Shown one piece after another: positions 52,101 to 61,100 of a DNA stretch of 64,000 nucleotides. Every line of letters begins with the position of its first letter. Position 1 is the stretch's first letter. The notes below the pieces were generated by a model. It saw nothing but the letters and a program-made list of their open reading frames with translations, did not search any database and was not told the origin of the DNA. The DNA lies in assembly GCA_911728455.2 (NCBI GenBank), contig OU452228.1, positions 9,224,629 to 9,288,628 of the forward strand, in the 5' to 3' direction. A program made the translations under genes and the position numbers. Origin of the DNA: Marthasterias glacialis (lineage: Eukaryota > Echinodermata > Asteroidea > Forcipulatida > Asteriidae).

Positions 52101-55100
52101 GTTATAGCCACTCCCTGGTCTAGAGGACTCGGGGATGTTCCTGGGAAGACTGTTGGTCACCTACAGATCATAGGAATGGATGAAAAGTGATTAATGGCAT
52201 TGTATTAAAAAGGTGTGGAAACATTGACTGCTTTTACTCCCTTCAAAGTTCTACAGACAAACTATTTCTTACCATCATACATCAAGACAAGACTGAGTTT
52301 TTCAGTAAAAATGTCGGAAAAGGAAATACAAAACAGAAATTTTGTCTTGCTTTAGGAGTATAGATATTATGTTAACAATGAAAATGTCAAATCATTAACC
52401 ATTAACCTTTTTAGTTAGAAGTAAACAAAATACTGCAGCTGTTCGAGGCCAGTTTAGGCATTTTGTAACAAGCTGCTTGTGAACTGCTATGGTCTCTAAC
52501 AGGTTTTTATTTTATTTTATTTTTTTTTGTGTTCGCTCGAGGTGTGGGCTATTTTTGAGGGATAAACACCTGCCACAATGCGCAGGAACAAGACATGGCG
52601 AGATATAAACATAAGTCTCTTCACAGCACAGCTAAGAACAGCGAGGGGTAAAAGAATCTGTTGCAAGACAAACATAACTGCCCCTTCTACTATCTGAAGT
52701 AGTTATAGTGAAATGTCTTGTTCAAGGACACAAGTGTCATGACCAGGATTCGAACCTACATCCTGATAGCCACCAGAACTTGAGTCCGATGCACTAAACT
52801 GCTTAGCCACAAGAAGACTAAGGCATGATGCCATCATAACCAAAATTTACTTCAGATAAATTCTCCAATCAACATCTCTGGTTCTGGTGCAATTTACCTT
52901 TGGTCTGTGTAGCCCAGCAGGAGCAGTGACCGGTCTCTGCCCACCTCTGCTCCCGTCCTCAGACACGTTCCCGACCTCCTCAAGTAGATGGTCATCCTCC
53001 TTGTAACCTGCCTGCTGCCTCTTCCTAGCCTTCCCATCACCCTGAAAGGCTACCTTCTTGTGCTTTCTCTTCTCGGCAGGGTTGGAGTAATACTTGAGGG
53101 CATCGGGGGCAAATTTCAGTACAGGACGCTTGTAGATTTCTTTGGATGATGCCCCTTTAAAATGCTGCAATCACAAGAAAGAAAACAAAATTACATAAGC
53201 TTTTCTTTTCATGCAATTTTCCCCAACAATTATTGGAGTTGGGGAAAGCACTGAGTATACAGTGGTTATCACACAACGGTGTTGGAAAAAAAACACAATA
53301 GTATTCTTTAAGGCTGGTTTATAGTTGGTCACATGATGATAATCACCGGACGCTGTGATCGCTGGAAGCTGAGCCTATTCATTGCAGTCTATGGTCACTG
53401 CGTCGCATGTCACTTTTACTGTCATTTGACCATCATCGCACGACCGACTATAAACCAGCCTTTATGCAACTTTGAATTAATTGTTACAGTACCCACTGCT
53501 AATTACAGGATTTGAACTGGCCTCTTGTCATTTGGGCATGCTCGGTGGTCTAGTGGTAAGACATCTGCTCTAGAATAGGTTGGGGGTTTGAATCCCACCA
53601 GAGTAATATGCCTGTGTTTTATTTTGCTTCAAGAGCTCTGGGAAAGCACTGATTATACAGAGCTTGTCACACATCAGTGTTGGGTAAAAACCAAAATAAT
53701 ATTCTTTAGTCCCGATGCAATTAATTTAAATAATACTTCTTCATTTGCAACATGAATACCAATTGTATATGTAGTAAACTGGAATAATAACAAAATGTTA
53801 TTAAGTTCAGCTTATTCAAAATATTTCAATCACATTGTGCACTTTACATTCCAACTTGATGAAGAATGACAAAGTGCATCACTCAAGTAAGAATGGGGAC
53901 AAAAAATTGAGTAATTCACCACAAAGGAAACTGACTGAGTACATTTTAAATAAATAACCTTAGAAGTAAATCTGAATTTGATAACCAAATGGATGCGAGT
54001 GAGTGCAATGTCCCAGAATACAATCAAGAGGTGAAATGGAAAAGCCAGATTTCACAGAGTGATTACATTCGGCGACAATGCACAAACAAAATGCATTGAA
54101 TATTTTCTTTTATGTAATATAGAATATATATATATATACATGTATTATATAATATAGATCATTGTCATTTAAATTGCCAAACTCACACTCACACATGCAA
54201 AAATAAAATTGAGTAATAAACCACAAAGGAAACTGACTGAGTACATTATAAATGAATAACCCAAGTTGTATATAAATTTGATTAACAAATAAATCTGATT
54301 AACCATTGTAAGGTTTAACACATAGCGGGGGCCATCATGCCTCATTTCTTTGTGATTAGCACTTCAATGCACATCTCCATTTATCATATTAGTGTCAATT
54401 CTACCATGATGAATCACACATTCTTGGCTCACAGATGCCAAAAGGACTTTGGTACCCATTAGTTGTAGTCATAACATGCTTTAAAGGAATGTCTTCCAAA
54501 CTGTTTCATCATTTTCTGTCAAGTTTCTCTCTGTTGTCTGACTAAGTTTTTTTTGAATGCATGTTCAGGGAATTTGGGTCTCTGATGGAATGCGCTTTGA
54601 AGTAATGATAGCCTACAGTGTTATTATTAATAGTCTTTATATCTGCTCTAATATGTGGGGGTCATGAGTTTGAATCCCATCCGATAAGCCGGTGGATTTG
54701 TTTTTCCCCGCAGGACTCAGAAAGTACTGAGTATACAGTCAGTGTGAGGGTAAAACTAAAATCGTATTCTTTATCCCCGATGCAGTTATTTCAGGCCTTG
54801 AATTTTACCCTGGGCACCCACAGCAACTGCCGTGGTGCCCTGTACTTTTGCTGTGCTGCCCTTTGCAAGGTTCCAATTCAAATTTACATTTTACTCATAT
54901 AAGTGCCCCTTACCAGAGGAAAATTACCAAGACTCTTCAAGAGCCAAGTTCAAGGCCTGTTAATGTTACATGTACATCAACTAAATTATTATTGTTGTTC
55001 ATACTGTTTTGTTGTAACCATCTATGCTGTCAAAGATGTCAGTTACCAATAATGTTCCTAATTAATTCAATCTAAAACTGAACTGTCTGACGTTGTGAAA

Positions 55101-58100
55101 CTTTATCATGAGTGATAAAAATGTACATTCTGGTTAAATGTTAAAAATAGGTCACGCAAGTACCCGGATCTCAGCCATGTCAAATTTCAATAACAAACGC
55201 GTACCTTGATCGTACATACAATACGCACAGTACACGATACTACTGCAGTAGTACTACATGTATAATTGACTAGAGCGCTTATTCTTGATTCGATATGCTC
55301 AAACTTTTTACGCCTCTTGGGTGCAGACATGTATGAGGCATTTGACTGAGGAATGATTTTATTTTTCACTGAACTTAGAATGTCATGTAATGCGGGTTTG
55401 CATTAGGTGTGCTAAAGTCTGCACAATTACTGATCTTGTGTTCAATTTATAGAAAAATGATTTAAAGCACTGATTTGCAGAATAGCTGTCAAAAACGTAG
55501 AAAATGTCAAGCTTTTGTAAATACATGTAGGTTTGTCCAACATTTGACCTTTTCAAGCTCCGATGCATGCCAAAAGCTACACAGTTCTAACCAGTGTTGA
55601 CTTCAACACGGTTCAAATCCACTCTGCTTTCACACTGCCTGATGCGAAATCAGTTTTTCTGCTACACGTGTAAATCTCTACGCGGGTCAAAAACCCTCAA
55701 CCCACCTCCTGACCAGGGTTGGTTTCGACACGGATCAAGCAATCTACACGGGTCAACGCCAGATTAAAATGTTGTAGTATGAAAAGGTCAGTCACACTTG
55801 CAAATTATCCATAGTGTGAAAAGGCACATAGATTCGCCCATGATATGGCTTCAAAACAGGTTAAATTAGCGCCTTAGTCAATACATGTACAGTAAAGCTA
55901 TATGGTCCAATTACATAAATCTGTTAAGCAGACACTTTACATGCTTAGCTTGTATTTAACAGAGAACCAGTCTCAAAGAGCAATGCACATTACAAGCCAA
56001 CTTGGCTCGTAACCTGTCTTTCTAAAGCAAGTTTATATAATGTGTGATCAGAATCCGACATGATCCCTTTAAGTTTCCCATTACACCCAACAAGCAAATA
56101 GCCATTAACATTATTGCTAGGTTGCAGGTAATAGATACTCCATTGGTCTCATGAACACTTGAAGTGTTCCCACACGAACATGAGTTTCAGTCCAGTGATG
56201 TGTTAGACTAAACAATGCCGAAAGCGATCCAAAGCAATGACTGAAAAGAGGCTAGAATCACTGACAAAAACCTGTTGGCGTGTCGCCCTTTTTCTCACCT
56301 ATATAATGCCGATTAGAAACCCTTTGTATCGTCCTGAGAAACATCTTACAGTGCAATACCCCAAACCAATATTAATCATTGATAGAGGTGAAGATACACC
56401 ATTGCATCCAGTGTGCAGATCTGCAGTAAGTTTTCAAGAAGGGAGGGGGTCGAGTTTGACATCCCCCCTTCGGACCCTTCTGAGAGAAAAAATTGTGTAC
56501 AGCCACTTTTTCAATCCTTGATGAGACAACGACTGTATAGGCCTTTTCACACTACGAAAAATTGCCGTGTTGGACACGGGTGCGATCCCTGTTAAATTGG
56601 CTCACCTTTTCACACTGCAACATTTCAATCCGGAGTTGAGCGCTCGATCCGTGTCGAAAACAAAACCCTGCTCAGGAGGTGGGTTGAGGGCTTTCGATCC
56701 GTGTTGAAAATTCCAACACAAGTAACCCATAGAAGCTTATTTTCTTGGAACAGTGTGAACACTGAGCGGATTGAACCGTGTTGAATTTTTCCAGAGTCGA
56801 CACAGGTTGGACACGTGTAGATTTCAACATGTGTAGAAAGGTTCGTCGTGTGAAAAGGCCTTATGTAAGTGCTCTAAAATATTACACTCTTTCTACATAG
56901 CACTAGCAGTTGAAAACAACAAGCCAAAGTTTGTTATGAACACAAAATAAAAAATAAAAAATAAAAAAAACTTTGGACTTTTTTTTTGGGGGGGGGGGGT
57001 CAGCTGACACTTATTTTGGGGGCGATTGAATGGCAATAGTTTTTGCACAGGACTGTCTGATAAAATGCAATGGAACTTACAGGTTGTGAATGGAGAACGC
57101 TCTTGTTGGTTTGATACCACTGGTAGACTTTCTTCAAGTCCTCTTTCTGTTTCATCCCTGTAGTTCTACAGTGAGCAACAGACAAGCAAAGCAAAATTAA
57201 TGGCAAAAGAAATACTGAGAATAACAAACTGACACGCTAGCAAATATACTTTGAATACACTCTTTTGCCTTGATGGGGGACTTTAAATCGGGGCAACAAA
57301 AACCAGTTGTAAATTCACAGGGGAAAACCAGGCTGAATCATTGTGTTCCTTGCTAACTTGCATTACATACTGTTATAGCTGCAAAATTATGAGTCCGCCC
57401 ACAGCTGGCCGAGTGTGCTATGTTCCTTGTATAACAGTACCCTAAGCAACACACCCCTCCAGTATGCCATCCTCTAATGCCCTCATCAACCATCTACATC
57501 CTACATCCTCTGACTTAACCCCTCCCCGTTACAACAAACCGACTTTAATAATAGTGACTTCAATGCATTACTCTGACCAGAATGCAGATGAATAGGAGAC
57601 TTTGGAACGCTAGATGGCAGCAGACTTACCAGGTACATTTCCATTGTTTGCATAGTTCTGAGCATGTGCACATTTCCGAGCACAATGGATTTACCTCGTT
57701 AGTCTGCTGCCATCTAGCATCCTCAAAAGTCTCCCATTGTTAGTCTTCCCACTATAGACCGTTCCGGCCCGTCAATCAAACTGTGCGCATTGCCCAAATG
57801 GATCACGCCTTTCGATCATGTGACCTCGGTCAAACTCGGTCACACGTGCAGTGTAAAGTAAACGTACACAAACTAAGGTGTGTGGGCGGGGCTTGTTGCC
57901 AAAGCCGGAACAGTCTATTGGCCGAGTTGACTGTGACCATTGCATTGTACTTTAAAAGCTGACCCAATCTCCCATAGTTACAAATGCATTCCTACTCTAC
58001 ACCTACCCCACCTCACACCATGTCCATCCCAAACCTAACTCCTATCTACAAGCATCTAACTTACGTGGTGACTTCATGCATCATCCTGACCAGTATGCGG

Positions 58101-61100
58101 AAGAACTGTTGGTCTTCCCACTGCTGGCTGAGTTGACTACGATCCTTGCATTGCAGTGAAGATAACTTGAGTTCTCGATTGAACTTTTCCACTGCTTGAA
58201 CAAGGGCATTGTATTCATGGTTCCTAGAGAGCTGTAGTTGGGGTAAATCAAACACAGATTACATTAAAAAGAAAGTTCATACTCAATCACCCCTTTAAAT
58301 TTGAACATAATCATACACCGTTTTTATATAGCACGCATTCTAGTAGCTAGATCAAGGTGCTTTACAACATCATATCCCTGTTCATCAGGCATACTTAGAC
58401 CTTTCCTCAAACTTTCCCAACCTCCTGGGGAGCATACACAATCCCAGGTTCCTTATGATGTCATTAGCGAAGGGTTGAATCCAACCATACAGCACACAAT
58501 ACTATCTCAGCCCTAACAGGTTTCCATTCCCATGTATATACCTAGGTTAAGAGAAGCATTTTACGGTTAGGTGTCTTGCTCAAGGACACAAGTGTCATAA
58601 CCGGGAATCGAACCCACACTCCGATGCTTCAGACATCAGAACTTGAGTCTGATGCAGTGCATTGGACACTTCGACCACTCTGCCACAGTACAATCATTAT
58701 AAATATTCAAGTTCTACTCACACACTTTCCTAGGCACGCTTTCAATTAACAGAATTTCAGAAAAACAACTGAGCAAACAACTGACTTAATATTGTTGCTT
58801 AGAAATCATGGGTCTCATAATTCAAAACAGTTCTGTATTGTATCGGCTTTGTGCTCTGAGACCCCTGTAGATACAGTGCTTTAAACATTGTGTGAATTAT
58901 TACATGAAGCAATAAAAATGCACCTGTTATAAGCAAACAATGTGTATTTACTGTAATTATGGTACCATTATTCAAATCATGGCCATACATAACTTATACT
59001 GTATTCTAATATAATAAGAGTAAAATCCTTATTTTCTACGGGCGTCTTAAAGCACTCAGTATTTTGACAATAGGTACATGTACGTACAGCATGTTTGAAA
59101 TATGAGATCCATTTTGAGGACCATGTCCGCCAGCTCAGAGCAGAAATGAATTATAAGACCAACAAAGACCCAGTGGGCTCAGAGCAGAAAGGACTGAAGG
59201 ACTTATAACCCCAAGAAAGACCCAATCAGCTCAGAGCAGAATAAGGACTTACATGAATACCCCATTGTGCATTTATGTCTTATAAGTCCTCTCTGCTCTG
59301 AGCCGATGATTGTGAGGGTTTACAAGGTGATGCGGCACAATCTTCAGCCAAACATGCCACAAACATCACGGCAAAACCTTTCTCATGTCATTCTTTTATG
59401 TGCATTACAAACAATTCATAACACATGGGAGCTATACAAGCTTTTTATTATGCAAATTTCAAAAATCAAACACTTACATTAAATGTTAATTAAAATTGTG
59501 AAGACATAAAATCACCGCAACTTTAATTTTGGTAAATCAACAAAATCTGACAAATTGCAATACAAACAATATTATTAACTGCATTTCATTCTACCCTTTT
59601 TTAAAGGTAAAAAAAAAAAAACCCCAAAAAACAAACATGACTGTTATTGACATCCAAACTTGGCCCCCAAAAAAACACCAGGGGTGTGAGACACCAACAG
59701 TAACTATTGAATTTCATTTTATGTGTTTCTAGGCAATACTGGTCAGCCGACTGAAACCCCATAGTCCAATGTCAACTCATCTATTGTATACTGCTTCACT
59801 TTAAACTCCAGCTAGTGTTGACATTAAACACACCAGGCAACCTATATAATATAGCAGACCACGATGCATAGAATGGGTTACTAGGCGATGTTTACACATT
59901 GAGTTAAGGAATGGTTTCTGAAATCTAACTGTGCAGTGTACACATTGGAAATGCCAGGGAAAAAACTTGGAAGACTCCTGTTAATTGTTATTAACCCTTA
60001 CTCCCCAGGCACACTCCCCTACGGGTGACCTCAATCCTCCAATGTCCTCCTCTCCTATGGCACTCCACACAAAATTGTTTGGACTTAGATGAGATACAAA
60101 TGCCTGACCCAGTGATAAGCAATTGTTATTTTGGGCCTACAGCCCTCAGTTCTTCTGAATCCTCCTTTTCGGCAAAGACGATAAAGAAAACAGTGGGAAG
60201 GTAAGGTAACTAAAATAAAAAAACTCCATGTTGTTCGTTTTTCACCACAAGCAATCACACGCAATGGCCGGCAACATTGAGTTTGTTCGTGATGTCATTT
60301 CAATATTTTAAAACAAAAGAGTTCATGGAAGCAGAATTTCTGATATTTCCAAGGCTAATTGTGTAAAGTACTTTGGTTGAACACAGCTCAGTCAATGCTT
60401 TGCGTTGCTATATTTGCCAAGGCTTCATTCTAAAGAAAGGGGATTATTTTTTAATAAAGTGAGTTTGGGAATCCATTCAGTCAAACAGTGCCCAATGATT
60501 GACAATATTAAATTCTTGCTATACTAAGCACCAGTGATAAAACGTTTGAAAACAATAGTTGATGTACTGTAATGCTAGGCCTATACAGTATCTATACAGT
60601 GCGAGGACACCATCTTGTGCATACAAGCAGTAATTTCAACCATAACAATTTCACATCAGATGACCTGAAAACAAGCGAAAAACTTCCCTGGCAGATTACG
60701 GATGAGGTGAAAACCTGCTTCTGTGTAAACTCAGAATACCAGAACGTTTACACTCCTGGCCCTTCATTTTGTAGCGTAAAAAAGTGCATAACCTCTCCAT
60801 ACAATGCTTTGTTTTTCCCCGTACAAAGAGGGACAGATGGTACTGGAATTCATGCTCGAAATCTCCCTTTTTCCCAGGGGTTATTGTGTAACCCCGATTC
60901 CAAAACTTTGTCCTTCTGTAAATACAAAGAGGATTAAGAGCGACAGATAGGCTGCCACCATTGTTTATTGTTGTATTGGGAGGTAAGTCCGAGTGAACTA
61001 AGATTCCAGCTCAAGCATTTGGCCATGGGGCTGATTATCGGCCGTGGCTTACGACCAAGGTTTTACAATTCACACTGAACAAATCTAATATTTTCTCGAA

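Noticed and set aside
60572-60937. 121-residue plus-strand frame
   Set aside because: It largely covers a family D repeat copy, and the frame is not kept in the other copies.
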